From contig JAQSDV010000004.1 in NCBI GenBank assembly GCA_029945425.1, forward strand, positions 1,040,991 to 1,104,990: a DNA stretch of 64,000 nt, in the 5' to 3' direction. This document shows, piece by piece, positions 55,652 through 63,913 of the stretch; the first letter of the stretch is position 1; every line of letters starts with the position of its first letter. The notes beneath the pieces are model-generated. The model searched no databases. It saw only the letters and a list, made by a program, of their open reading frames with translations, and was not told where the DNA came from. Source of the stretch: a bacterium. Lineage in GTDB: Bacteria > Pseudomonadota > Alphaproteobacteria > Micavibrionales > UBA2020. The translations under genes were made by a program, and so were the position numbers.

Positions 55652-56977
55652 ATGACCGACGTCAAAAAAGACAAACTCAACCTTGTTCAATCCGAAGACG
55701 CGGCCCGCGCGCTGTATGCGCCGCCGCCCGCGACCATGGCAAGCATGCACAAGATTTTGAAAGACGCCGGATACGACGCGCAGCTGGAACCCGCCGGCGT
55801 GCTGGAATATGCAAGCCCGCCCGTCGATGTGCGCGATGTTGCGAAACTGGTCGTGCAGTCGAAATCCGATATCGCGACGTTTGAAAAAGTGATCGGCGAA
55901 CATGGCTATGCCCGCGCGCCTTTCGCCATCCTGCCCACCACCACGCCGCAGGACGCGCTGGATAATAAGGTTTCCCGCGAACGGCTGGAGGCATCGCTCG
56001 CCGTGCTGGCGGAGGTGTATCCGCCCGGGCTTTCCAACGTGCCGCTGCTGACCACAGGTGTGCAGACCAGCTTCAGCCCCAAATCTGACGCTGAAATGTT
56101 CCGCATGACCTATCGCGGCTATGCGCTGACCGCCCTGATCGTGGCTTCGATGAACAGCTCCTCCGGTTTCGCCGCCAACGACGACAAGCGCCGCGATGAT
56201 GTGCATCTGCGCACCAAATACTATGAAGATTACGGCACGGCGGGCGGCATTTCCGCTGCCTTCCTGAAATCGGAAACGCCGGAACAGTTTATCCGCAACC
56301 ATATCCATGAAGTGTTCGATAACCCGATGTTCTTCGCCTATCGCGATGACGGCAGCCTGCTGCGCACGACAAAGGATAACGTGCTGACATTCCGCAAACT
56401 TGGCGAGATGGGAATGAACACGCTGACGAATTACGAACTGGCGGAAACGTTCCTCTACAACGACATCAAGATCGCCAACGTGCGCGATTCAGAAGGTCAG
56501 GTTGTCGGCAAGCGTGTTGAAATCCGCGCGGCGGATTCGGGCGTGCATCAGCCGGCATCGACGCTGCTGCTGACGACCGCGCTGATCCCCGACGGCATCA
56601 CCGCGCAGAAATTCGACAACCTGCTGAAGGATTACGGCTTCACCGGCAATCCGAAACAGGATGCGGATTTGCTGCAATCGGCGCGCAAACACGCGGTCGA
56701 ACATAACGGGCGTTTCATGAACGTGCCGTTCGGCAACGGGTCCTTGCGCGATTTCGCGGCGGATGTGGCGGCACTGGTGATCGCGCATTATGATCGCGAC
56801 CGCAATGTGCAGGCGGAAGTATCGAAGCTCGCGGAAGTTTTGCTGACCGGTGAATCGGATGCAAAACTGAACGCGGTCAAATACCCGAAACTGTCCGATG
56901 TGACGCAGCATTTGCAGGCGACGGTCGTGAAGCCGCTGCCCGCACCGAAAGCCCCCGCGCCCAAAAACGCGGCCTGA
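55652..56977 (+). CDS. Glutamate-cysteine-ligase-like protein A, lacking the ExE strand
   Basis: A 441-aa paralog of the gene at 57258. Landmarks of the plant/alphaproteobacterial GshA (GCS2) family can be placed: DAQLEPAGVLEYASPP, TGVQTSFSPKSDAEMFRMTY, NPMFFAYRDDGS, LAETFLYNDIKIAN and KRVEIRAADSGV. Compared with paralog B about 26 residues are missing after LYAPPPA, including GVEVEMPL with the metal-binding glutamates. Hence it may be inactive or need a partner. AAAGGA is 10 nt before the ATG. The similarity to GCS is mine by eye and the reaction is not known. Confidence 0.65.
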   Translation: MTDVKKDKLNLVQSEDAARALYAPPPATMASMHKILKDAGYDAQLEPAGVLEYASPPVDVRDVAKLVVQSKSDIATFEKVIGEHGYARAPFAILPTTTPQDALDNKVSRERLEASLAVLAEVYPPGLSNVPLLTTGVQTSFSPKSDAEMFRMTYRGYALTALIVASMNSSSGFAANDDKRRDDVHLRTKYYEDYGTAGGISAAFLKSETPEQFIRNHIHEVFDNPMFFAYRDDGSLLRTTKDNVLTFRKLGEMGMNTLTNYELAETFLYNDIKIANVRDSEGQVVGKRVEIRAADSGVHQPASTLLLTTALIPDGITAQKFDNLLKDYGFTGNPKQDADLLQSARKHAVEHNGRFMNVPFGNGSLRDFAADVAALVIAHYDRDRNVQAEVSKLAEVLLTGESDAKLNAVKYPKLSDVTQHLQATVVKPLPAPKAPAPKNAA

Positions 56978-57000
56978 AATTTTCACTGTGTAGACTCTAC

Positions 57001-57035
57001 CCCGCCACAGCTCCTTGCTGCTGTGGCGGGTTTTT
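57001..57035 (+). terminator. Rho-independent terminator after ligase-like gene A
   Basis: An 11-bp perfect stem CCCGCCACAGC / GCTGTGGCGGG with an 8-nt loop and TTTTT. It makes paralogs A and B separate transcription units. Confidence 0.93.
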
Positions 57036-57068
57036 CTTTGTAAAAACAAGACGCGTAATAGAATTACA

Positions 57069-57098
57069 TTGACAGAATCAATGGGAATCAGGCATATT
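57069..57098 (+). promoter_or_regulatory. Promoter of leader unit B, with GANTC
   Basis: A perfect TTGACA (57069-57074) followed at once by GAATC (57075-57079), a second GAATC at 57085-57089, and CATATT (57093-57098, 18-nt spacer; GCATAT with 17). The leader ATG lies at about +1. Confidence 0.65.
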
Positions 57099-57105
57099 CA
57101 CTGTC

Positions 57106-57156
57106 ATGACAAACCGCGTGAACATCTCCGCTCTGCATCATCATCACTGGCACTAG
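57106..57156 (+). CDS. His-rich leader peptide of ligase-like gene B
   Basis: The 16-aa peptide MTNRVNISALHHHHWH has five His in its last six residues, then TAG. This is the pattern of a histidine attenuator leader. Its ATG lies 37 nt from the first base of the -35, as in unit A, so it is likely leaderless. The last codons run into the hairpin at 57146. Confidence 0.68.
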   Translation: MTNRVNISALHHHHWH

Positions 57157-57161
57157 CCAGT
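57146..57161 (+). promoter_or_regulatory. Hairpin over the stop codon of leader B
   Basis: ACTGGC-ACTA-GCCAGT, 6 bp perfect, the loop and first stem base holding the TAG. Downstream, CGCGG (57173-57177) before a run of T (57179-57184) could pair with CCGCG (57114-57118) inside the leader, an arrangement that could switch with ribosome position. Confidence 0.5.
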
Positions 57162-57257
57162 CATTGTCATTTCGCGGGTTTTTTAAATCCGCCCAGCCTT
57201 AAAGAACCGTAGAGACACAAGCCCCGATGCAGAATGGGCCTATCAAGGATTTTCACG

Positions 57258-58664
57258 ATGACCGACGTACAGAAAAACAAATCGACCAGGATCTCGACGC
57301 TCGCAGAGGCGCTCGCGCTCTATACCCCGCCGCCCGCTGAATTTGCGAACAAGATCGGCGTCGAGGTTGAAATGCCCCTGATGAAGCCGGGCGCGTTCAA
57401 GCCTGCGCTGCCCAAGGCCGATGAAATGCAGGCCTTGCAGGACCTGCTGAAGAAAAAAGGTTTCGATGCGCAGCTGGAACCGTCGGGCGTCGTTGAATAT
57501 GCGGGCCCCCCGTTCGACCTGAAAGACAAACTGAAACTGATCAGCCAGATGAAAACCGATATCGCTGTGTTCGATACGGCGATTACCGATGCGGGGTTCA
57601 CCCGTTCGCCCTTTTCCATCGTGCCGACCACGACCAAAGAAGAAGCGCTCGGCAACATGGTCAGCCGCGAGCGTTTGCAGGCAAGCCTGAAAGCGATGCA
57701 GGAAATTTTCGACGAAAACACCCTGCGCCTGCCGATGCTGACATCCAGCGTGCAGACCAGCTTCAGCCCCGAAAACAACGACCAGATGTTCCGCATGATG
57801 TACCGCGCCTATGCGCTGTCGCCGCTGTTGATGGCGGCCACCAATTCATCCAGCGGTTTTGTGGTGAACGAAGATGAACGCCTGCCCTATATCCCCCGCG
57901 CGAAATATTACCTCGGCTACGGTGATGCGGGCGGTGTGTCGCCGGCATTCCTGAACGCGAGCAATGGTGAAGAACTGATCCGCAATCAAGTTGCGGCCGT
58001 GTTCAAGGCGCCGATGCACTTCGCCTATGCCGAAGACGGCAGCGTGATCCCCTCGACCAAATCGGACCTGCTGACGTTTGAAAAACTGATCGAGCGCGGG
58101 CTGAACACGCAATCCAACTACGAACTTGCCGAGACATTCCTTTATAACGACGTCAAAATCGCCAACCTGCGCGATGCGACGGGCGCGGTTGTCGGCAAAC
58201 GCATGGAAGTGCGCGGCGCGGATAGCGGCGTTGACCAGGCCTTGATGTCGATCCTGCTGACCGCCGCCTTAATTCCTGACGGCAAAGCGGCTGACCAGTT
58301 CGATGCGCTGCTGAAGGATTACGGTTTTACCGGCAACCCGAAACAGGATGCCGCGCTGTTCGTGAATTCACGCGCAGCCGTGGTCGATAACGGCGACAAG
58401 TTCATGGATGTCGCTTTCGGCACCGGACGTTTGATGGATTTCGCGGCGGATGTGGCGGGCATTATCGTGAATGCCTATGACGGGCAGGTACCGGCGAAAG
58501 ACATGGAGCGTCTGGTCGATGTGCTGATGACGGGTAATACGGATGCGAAAATTTTCGCGGAAAAATTCCCGAAACTGAGCGATGTGACGGCATACCTGCA
58601 GGCAGCGAACCAGAACACGGTCCAGCCCGCCGCGCAGAACAAGCCGAAGCCGCGCGCGCTGTAA
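57258..58664 (+). CDS. Glutamate-cysteine-ligase-like protein B
   Basis: A 468-aa paralog of protein A with the whole GCS2-type frame: NKIGVEVEMPL (E36 and E38, candidate metal-binding ExE), QLEPSGVVEYAGPPFD (compare LEPGGQFELSG in GshA), TSSVQTSFSPENNDQMFRMM, a conserved Arg in PRAKYYLGYG, APMHFAYAEDGS and KRMEVRGADSG (compare LEMRGADGG). This suggests an ATP-dependent amide ligase on glutamate or another carboxylate; the amine partner is unknown. The start is ATG 57258 with AAGGA 8 nt before. folE converges one base after the stop. Confidence 0.7.
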   Translation: MTDVQKNKSTRISTLAEALALYTPPPAEFANKIGVEVEMPLMKPGAFKPALPKADEMQALQDLLKKKGFDAQLEPSGVVEYAGPPFDLKDKLKLISQMKTDIAVFDTAITDAGFTRSPFSIVPTTTKEEALGNMVSRERLQASLKAMQEIFDENTLRLPMLTSSVQTSFSPENNDQMFRMMYRAYALSPLLMAATNSSSGFVVNEDERLPYIPRAKYYLGYGDAGGVSPAFLNASNGEELIRNQVAAVFKAPMHFAYAEDGSVIPSTKSDLLTFEKLIERGLNTQSNYELAETFLYNDVKIANLRDATGAVVGKRMEVRGADSGVDQALMSILLTAALIPDGKAADQFDALLKDYGFTGNPKQDAALFVNSRAAVVDNGDKFMDVAFGTGRLMDFAADVAGIIVNAYDGQVPAKDMERLVDVLMTGNTDAKIFAEKFPKLSDVTAYLQAANQNTVQPAAQNKPKPRAL

Positions 58665-58665
58665 A

Positions 58666-59259
58666 TTACTTCCGGATGCTCGCAAAAAACTGGTTACGCA
58701 GGTTCACATCGGTCTTGTACGCGCCGAGGAACCGTGTCGTAACCGTTTCCGAATGGCCCTGATGCGCGCCGCGGACTTTCATGCAGAAATGTTCCGCTTC
58801 GATGAATACCGCGACGCCCTTGGGCTTGGCGTATTTTTCGATGGCGAGGGCGATTTCGGAGGTGAGGCGTTCCTGCACCTGCATCCGGTGCGCGAATACA
58901 TCCACCACGCGCGCGATTTTCGACAGGCCGAGGATGCGGCCATTCGGGATATACGCCACATGCGCGCGGCCGATAAAGGGCGCCATATGGTGTTCGCAGC
59001 GTGATTCAACCTCGATATCGCGGATCAGCACGGGTTCGTTATATCCCGCCATATCTTCGCTGAATGATTTGCTCAGGACATCGGCGGCGGACATGTTGTA
59101 ACCGGAAAAATATTCCTCGAACGCCTTCACGACGCGGCGGGGGGTTTCTTTCAGCCCTTCGCGGTTCGGGTCTTCGCCGATCCATTTGATGAGGGTGGTG
59201 ATCGCGGCTTCTGCTTCTTCGCGGGAAGGGCGGGTGACGGGTGGGTTCTTTTTTGCCAT
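58666..59259 (-). CDS. folE: GTP cyclohydrolase I
   Basis: First enzyme of tetrahydrofolate synthesis (GTP to dihydroneopterin triphosphate), 197 aa. It has [17 protein letters not shown], the zinc and catalytic motif [29 protein letters not shown] and [14 protein letters not shown] with the second zinc Cys. It follows the DNA glycosylase gene 17 nt downstream on the minus strand. Confidence 0.96.
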   Translation of the reverse strand: MAKKNPPVTRPSREEAEAAITTLIKWIGEDPNREGLKETPRRVVKAFEEYFSGYNMSAADVLSKSFSEDMAGYNEPVLIRDIEVESRCEHHMAPFIGRAHVAYIPNGRILGLSKIARVVDVFAHRMQVQERLTSEIALAIEKYAKPKGVAVFIEAEHFCMKVRGAHQGHSETVTTRFLGAYKTDVNLRNQFFASIRK

Positions 59260-59276
59260 GATGTTTTATACCTGTT

Positions 59277-59930
59277 TCAAGCCTTCCAGACAATAAGCGC
59301 GGCGGCAGTGCGGTAAGGCGCCCATTTTTCGCCGATTTCGCGGGCGCGTTCGGGGTCGAGGCGTTTTTTGTAACCGTTGAACCGCTGCAGCCCGTTCAGC
59401 AACCCGATATCATCGGCGGGCCAGACATCGGGCTTGCCAAGGCAGAACATCAGGTAAATTTCCGCGCTCCACATGCCGATGCCCTTCAGCGATGTCAGTT
59501 CGTCCAGTGCCTCGTCGGTGTCCATGTCGCGCAAACGTTCGGGATCGAAATCGCCGCTGATGATCCGCTTGGCGATGTCGCGGCTATAGCTGACCTTCTG
59601 GCGCGAAAAACCGATCTCGCGCAATTTGTCCTCGGTCAGCATCAGGAAATTTTCCGGCGTGAATTCGGGCATCAGGGCGCGCAGGCGCTCCGCGATATGG
59701 GCGGCGGCGGCGAGCGATATCTGCTGGCCGATAATGATGCTGACCAGCCCCTCGAATCCCTCCGCCTGTTTTTTCCACGGCAGCTTGCCGATTTTCTGCA
59801 TCGCGGTCTTGAATTCGGGGTATTTTTTGACCAAAGCCTTAATCGCCTCGGCGATTTCCGGTAAATCGTGGAGGTAAGCATCGCCCACATGCCAGAAATT
59901 GGGCGGTTTTTTATCGGATGATTTGGCCAT
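59277..59930 (-). CDS. DNA-3-methyladenine glycosylase II-like (HhH-GPD)
   Basis: Removes alkylated purines to start base excision. The 217-aa protein has GLVSIIIGQQISLAAAAHIA, the helix-hairpin-helix LTSLKGIGMWSAEIYL and the catalytic Asp in DVWPADDIGLLNG, typical of the AlkA/MAG family without the N-terminal AlkA domain. It precedes folE, and is a second alkylation-repair gene in the window after 48945. Confidence 0.9.
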   Translation of the reverse strand: MAKSSDKKPPNFWHVGDAYLHDLPEIAEAIKALVKKYPEFKTAMQKIGKLPWKKQAEGFEGLVSIIIGQQISLAAAAHIAERLRALMPEFTPENFLMLTEDKLREIGFSRQKVSYSRDIAKRIISGDFDPERLRDMDTDEALDELTSLKGIGMWSAEIYLMFCLGKPDVWPADDIGLLNGLQRFNGYKKRLDPERAREIGEKWAPYRTAAALIVWKA

Positions 59931-59945
59931 AGCGTATCCTTATCA

Positions 59946-59973
59946 TTTGATTTCCGGCGCAGACGGGTATAAT
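59946..59973 (+). promoter_or_regulatory. Promoter of the zeta subunit gene
   Basis: Consensus TATAAT (59968-59973) with TTTGAT 16 nt upstream (59946-59951). GGGTA-TAATAG-TACCC (59965-59980) is an inverted repeat that encloses the -10, a possible operator. Confidence 0.5.
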
Positions 59974-60030
59974 AGTACCCAGCACCGAATAAGGTAATAA
60001 GAAACTATACCCAATCAAGGAGCCCACGCC

Positions 60031-60360
60031 ATGACTTCTTCTATGGACGACCGCGAAAAACTTTTCGAGAACAAGTTCAAGATGGACGAAGAGCTGCGCT
60101 TCAAGGTGCAGATGCGGGCGACCAAGCTGTTCGGCATCTGGGCGGCGGGCCAGCTGGGCATCACCGATCCCGAAGCGATCGAAAAATACGTGGGCGACGT
60201 GATCGACGCCGATTTCGACGAACCCGGCATCAAGGACGTGCTGCGCAAGGTAAAGGCCGATTTCGACGCCCGCGAAATGGATTCCGACATGGGCAACCTG
60301 GAGCGCGAATACAACCTGCACCTGACGGAATCCAAGAAGCAGTTCGCGACCCAGTCCTAA
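60031..60360 (+). CDS. F1-ATPase inhibitor zeta subunit (DUF1476)
   Basis: Small alphaproteobacterial protein that blocks ATP hydrolysis by F1-ATPase, known from Paracoccus. The 109-aa sequence has DDREKLFENKFKMDEELRF, KLFGIWAAGQLG and VGDVIDADFDEPGIKDVL, all DUF1476 marks. AAGGAG is 8 nt before ATG 60031; ATG 60043 is an alternative. Its last 4 nt overlap the stop of the convergent DinG-like gene. Confidence 0.92.
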   Translation: MTSSMDDREKLFENKFKMDEELRFKVQMRATKLFGIWAAGQLGITDPEAIEKYVGDVIDADFDEPGIKDVLRKVKADFDAREMDSDMGNLEREYNLHLTESKKQFATQS

Positions 60361-63203
60361 GACTCTTTCAAAAACTCGCGCGTCATTTCAATCGCCTCTT
60401 TCAGGCCGATGCGCTGCACCTCGACCCCGTCGGGGAAGGCGGAGAGCAGGCGCGTGGGCAGCGCGCCGTCGAGCATCACGAACACGCCCTTGTCATCCGC
60501 GCGGCGGATCAGGCGGCCATAGGCCTGCTTCAGCTTGAACCGCGTCAGCATATCATCGAGGTTCTTGCCGAAATGGTTGCGGCGCGCCTTGTGCAAAATC
60601 GTCGGGCGCGGCCATGGCACGCGGTCATAGACAACAAGGCGCAAACTGCGCCCCGGCACGTCGATGCCGTCGCGGGTGGCATCGGTTCCCAACAGGCAGG
60701 CGTTTTCTTCCTCGCGGAAAATATCGATCAGGGTGCCGGTATCCAGCGGATCGATATGCTGGGCGTAGAGATGCAGGCCTGATTCCTCCAGCGGTTGCGC
60801 GATCTTGTCGTACACGGCGCGCAACCTCTGCACCGCCGTAAAGATGCCGAGCGCGCCGCCGCTGGATGCCTTGAACAATTCGCGGAAGGCGGCCGCCGCT
60901 TCGCCCGGATTTTCTTTTTTGACGTCGCCCACCACAATCACGCGCGTCTGGCTGCTGTAATCAAAGGGGGAGGGGACGTTGAACAGTTTCGCGGTTTCAT
61001 TGGGCGCGAATACCGCTGAACCCGTGCGCGCCTTGGGGCTGATCCAGCCCTCGCGGTCGTCCAGCGTCGTGTCGCGCAAGGTTGCGGAGGTGATGACGAT
61101 GCCGTGGGCATGGGGTTTCAAAACTTCGGCGAATACTTTGGCGGGGTCGACGTAGTAACGGTAATAACCGGCATCCGAATCCTTGCCGCCCTCGCGGGAC
61201 ACCTCCAGCCAGTCGACGAATTCGGGGTTGCCGTTGTCTTGGACTGGATTGCGCAGCGCCATCAGCATGCCGACCCAGCCGCCGACTTCGTATTGCGCGC
61301 GGCGGTAGATGCTGTTGCGGATGAAATGGATACGTTCGCGGGCGGCGGAATCCAGCGCCTCCGCCTCGTCCTCCAGCTTTTTCTGCAGCAAGGCGATCAG
61401 CTGGTTCATGGGCTTTTGCAAGGAGACCAGTTTTGCCTCCAACGCGCGCGCGGCCTCCAGAAAGCCCGGTATCGGGGGCATGGCGGCGGTTTCCAGCGAA
61501 TAATATCCGCCGTGTTCTTTTGTGCGCGCATAGACCTGATCGCGGCAGACCAGCAGGAATTGTTCGGCGACGCCCTTGGGGGTTTTCTCCGCCATGCGCT
61601 GCCGCCATTGCGGGCCGGGCAGGGATTTCGCGGCTTCCTGAATTTCCTCGACCAGCTTGATGCCTTCATCGTCGCCCGCCACGATATCCTCTATCCGGCG
61701 TTTCAATCCGCGCGCGCGGGTCTTTTGTCCGGTTTCGGAGCCCAGAATCCAGCGGCGCAGATCGGCCGTCCATTGGCCGTTCAGCTGCGCATCGAACGCG
61801 CTGTCGGCGGCCTCGAACAAATGGTGGCCTTCGTCGAAAATATAGCGGCCCGGCAAAACATCGTCCGGTCCGCTGGATGCGGTCTGGTGCATCACGAGCG
61901 CGTGGTTGGCGATGACAATGTCGGCGCGTTTCGATTTACGGATGCTTTTTTCAACGAAGCATTTGTTGAAATGCGGGCAGGCGGAATAGATGCATTCGCC
62001 GCGCTTGTCGGCAAAGGCCGCCATGCGGCTCCACCCCATCAAGCCTGTCAGCCAGCCGGGGAAATCCTTGCCCATCAGGTCGCCATCGGATGTGACAGCC
62101 GCCCAGCGCGTCATCAACCCCAATGCCATCGCGCTCAGGTCGTTGATGGCAGCTCCTTGAGATTGCGCCGCGTCTTCGAGATTCAACAGGCACAGGTAAT
62201 TTTCGCGCCCCTTGCGCGTCACAACCTTGCGCGCCTTTTCCACGGGATCGTCATAGAGCTTTTCAAGTTCGGCATCGACCTGACGTTGAAGATTTCGTGT
62301 ATAGGTCGAAACCCATACCGGCCCGCCGTTTTTTTCCGCCCAGACGGTGGCAGGGGCGAGATAGCCGAGCGTTTTGCCCGTGCCGGTGCCGGCCTCCGCC
62401 AATACCAAATGCGTTTCGCCCTCGTCGTCACAGGGTTGAAATGCGCGGGACAAGGCCCTTGCGTAATCGCGCTGCTGCGGGCGGTCCTCCACGCTCGGGC
62501 GTTTGGTCAATTGTTGCAGGCGTTCTTCGACTTCAATCTTGTCCACGCCGATATGGCCGGGCGCGGGTTCGGGCGCGTGGATCGACCATTCGGGCAGCTT
62601 GTCCCAGATCTTTACCGCCGCGCGCATTTCGCCGCGGCTGGGCGGGTTTTCGTCGCGCCCCAATGCCGCCAGCACGACGGGCGTCCACGGCCAGCCGCCG
62701 TTATTCTGCGGCACGGTGGGGCTGTTATCCCCCTCCAGCACGCTGCCCATGCGCCCCATGATCGCGGCGATACCGGCAGGGTCTGATTTTTCGTGGGGCA
62801 GGTTATTCGCAAGATCGGCCAGCAAATGGCGGATGGCATCGCGCAGGGCAAGGCACTGGTCTTCCGGCTCGTTCGGCTCCATCAGGCTCAAGGCCTTCAT
62901 GATGCCGCGCGGGGTAGGGACGCAGAAGCGGCCCGGATGCACGAAGGCAAATAATTCCAGCACGTCATAGGCGGGGAAACGCTCCACTTGCAGACGCCCC
63001 GCGATCTGCGGGCCGTTGCACAGGATGGGCATGGTGCGGGCGCAGAGGGTTTTGGCCTCCGTATCCGAAATCTTCTTCAGCTCACCGTCCAGCGTCAGGC
63101 AATAAAGGCTCATGCCCGCCAGCGCCAGAACGGGTGCTTTCGGGATCAATGGGCGTTTAGCCGCCCGCTGTTCAACAACGGCCTGCGTCATGGATTCTTT
63201 CAA
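60357..63203 (-). CDS. DinG-like ATP-dependent DNA helicase
   Basis: XPD-type SF2 helicase. The 948-aa protein has Walker A AEAGTGTGKTLGYLAP, VWVSTYTRNLQRQ, the Fe-S cysteine region (Cys in ENYLCLLNL and GECIYSACPHFNKCFVEKS), DEGHH (DEAH-type), IVITSATLRD and the C-terminal QAYGRLIRRADDKGV. The first 240 residues are an extra N-terminal domain seen in alphaproteobacterial DinG homologs. ATG 63203 is used; ATG 63191 is possible. A coiled-coil gene lies 63 nt upstream. Confidence 0.9.
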   Translation of the reverse strand: MKESMTQAVVEQRAAKRPLIPKAPVLALAGMSLYCLTLDGELKKISDTEAKTLCARTMPILCNGPQIAGRLQVERFPAYDVLELFAFVHPGRFCVPTPRGIMKALSLMEPNEPEDQCLALRDAIRHLLADLANNLPHEKSDPAGIAAIMGRMGSVLEGDNSPTVPQNNGGWPWTPVVLAALGRDENPPSRGEMRAAVKIWDKLPEWSIHAPEPAPGHIGVDKIEVEERLQQLTKRPSVEDRPQQRDYARALSRAFQPCDDEGETHLVLAEAGTGTGKTLGYLAPATVWAEKNGGPVWVSTYTRNLQRQVDAELEKLYDDPVEKARKVVTRKGRENYLCLLNLEDAAQSQGAAINDLSAMALGLMTRWAAVTSDGDLMGKDFPGWLTGLMGWSRMAAFADKRGECIYSACPHFNKCFVEKSIRKSKRADIVIANHALVMHQTASSGPDDVLPGRYIFDEGHHLFEAADSAFDAQLNGQWTADLRRWILGSETGQKTRARGLKRRIEDIVAGDDEGIKLVEEIQEAAKSLPGPQWRQRMAEKTPKGVAEQFLLVCRDQVYARTKEHGGYYSLETAAMPPIPGFLEAARALEAKLVSLQKPMNQLIALLQKKLEDEAEALDSAARERIHFIRNSIYRRAQYEVGGWVGMLMALRNPVQDNGNPEFVDWLEVSREGGKDSDAGYYRYYVDPAKVFAEVLKPHAHGIVITSATLRDTTLDDREGWISPKARTGSAVFAPNETAKLFNVPSPFDYSSQTRVIVVGDVKKENPGEAAAAFRELFKASSGGALGIFTAVQRLRAVYDKIAQPLEESGLHLYAQHIDPLDTGTLIDIFREEENACLLGTDATRDGIDVPGRSLRLVVYDRVPWPRPTILHKARRNHFGKNLDDMLTRFKLKQAYGRLIRRADDKGVFVMLDGALPTRLLSAFPDGVEVQRIGLKEAIEMTREFLKES

Positions 63204-63266
63204 AACAGTTCTCGTTTTGTTTTACCCGAAACGGCGGGTATCAGCCACTTTATTCGGCTGCAGCGG

Positions 63267-63761
63267 TCAGGCCGCGGGCGGCTTGAGCTTCGCCGCGAGG
63301 TCGGGGAAGGATTTCTCGATGCGGTCCCAGCGTTCGGGATTGGCGTCGATGAATTCGCCGATTTTCTTGCCGGCATACTGCGTGATTTCGTCCGCGTAAC
63401 GCTCGCGCACCAGATGCCATTGCTTGTTCGCTTCTTCGCCGGGGCCATAGGCACTGATATGGCCCTTCATGCGCGCCACATCAACCGATGCCGCGATTTT
63501 TGCGAGGCGCTGGTATTCTTCGGAAATTTCGGGGTGTTTCGCCGCGACATCGTTGAAATATTCCGATGCCTTGCGCGCCTTGAAGGTGCCAAGTTCTATC
63601 GCGTCCTGCACCTTGCCGATGATTTCGGCGGTTTCCTTCTGGATGCTTTCGGTCTCGCGGCGGAGGCGCGCGAGTTCTTTTTCGCGGCTGCCCGTCATGC
63701 GGTCATAAATTTCTTTCGGGTAGTCTTTGACGTTTTTGAGGAAATCCTTGAAGCCGGCCAT
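63267..63761 (-). CDS. Uncharacterised coiled-coil protein, 164 aa
   Basis: No family recognised. A long charged helix region (KELARLRRETESIQKETAEI) suggests a coiled coil in residues 28-60; the rest is helical and hydrophilic, and the tail is Pro/Ala-rich. There is no signal peptide. A weak GGGCATAACC precedes the ATG. It is upstream of the DinG-like gene on the same strand and may be co-transcribed. Confidence 0.65.
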   Translation of the reverse strand: MAGFKDFLKNVKDYPKEIYDRMTGSREKELARLRRETESIQKETAEIIGKVQDAIELGTFKARKASEYFNDVAAKHPEISEEYQRLAKIAASVDVARMKGHISAYGPGEEANKQWHLVRERYADEITQYAGKKIGEFIDANPERWDRIEKSFPDLAAKLKPPAA

Positions 63762-63846
63762 GGTTATGCCCTTCTTTTAAAACAATAAATCTGAAATGCT
63801 GCGCCTATTATATGTGCTTGAAAAGGTTTTGCAATTTGTAATTTCA

Positions 63847-63875
63847 TTGACGGATAGGCCGAGAATCTGTCATTT
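63847..63875 (+). promoter_or_regulatory. Promoter of the last gene
   Basis: TTGACG (63847-63852), a 17-nt spacer with GAATC (63863-63867), and TCATTT (63870-63875). Confidence 0.45.
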
Positions 63876-63913
63876 TATTCCATAATAATTTTTAAGGCTT
63901 ATAAGGATTTCCC

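Noticed and set aside
61104..62786. 560-codon open frame opposite the DinG-like helicase
   Set aside because: The opposite strand has all the helicase motifs; this frame has no ribosome site or family signature.
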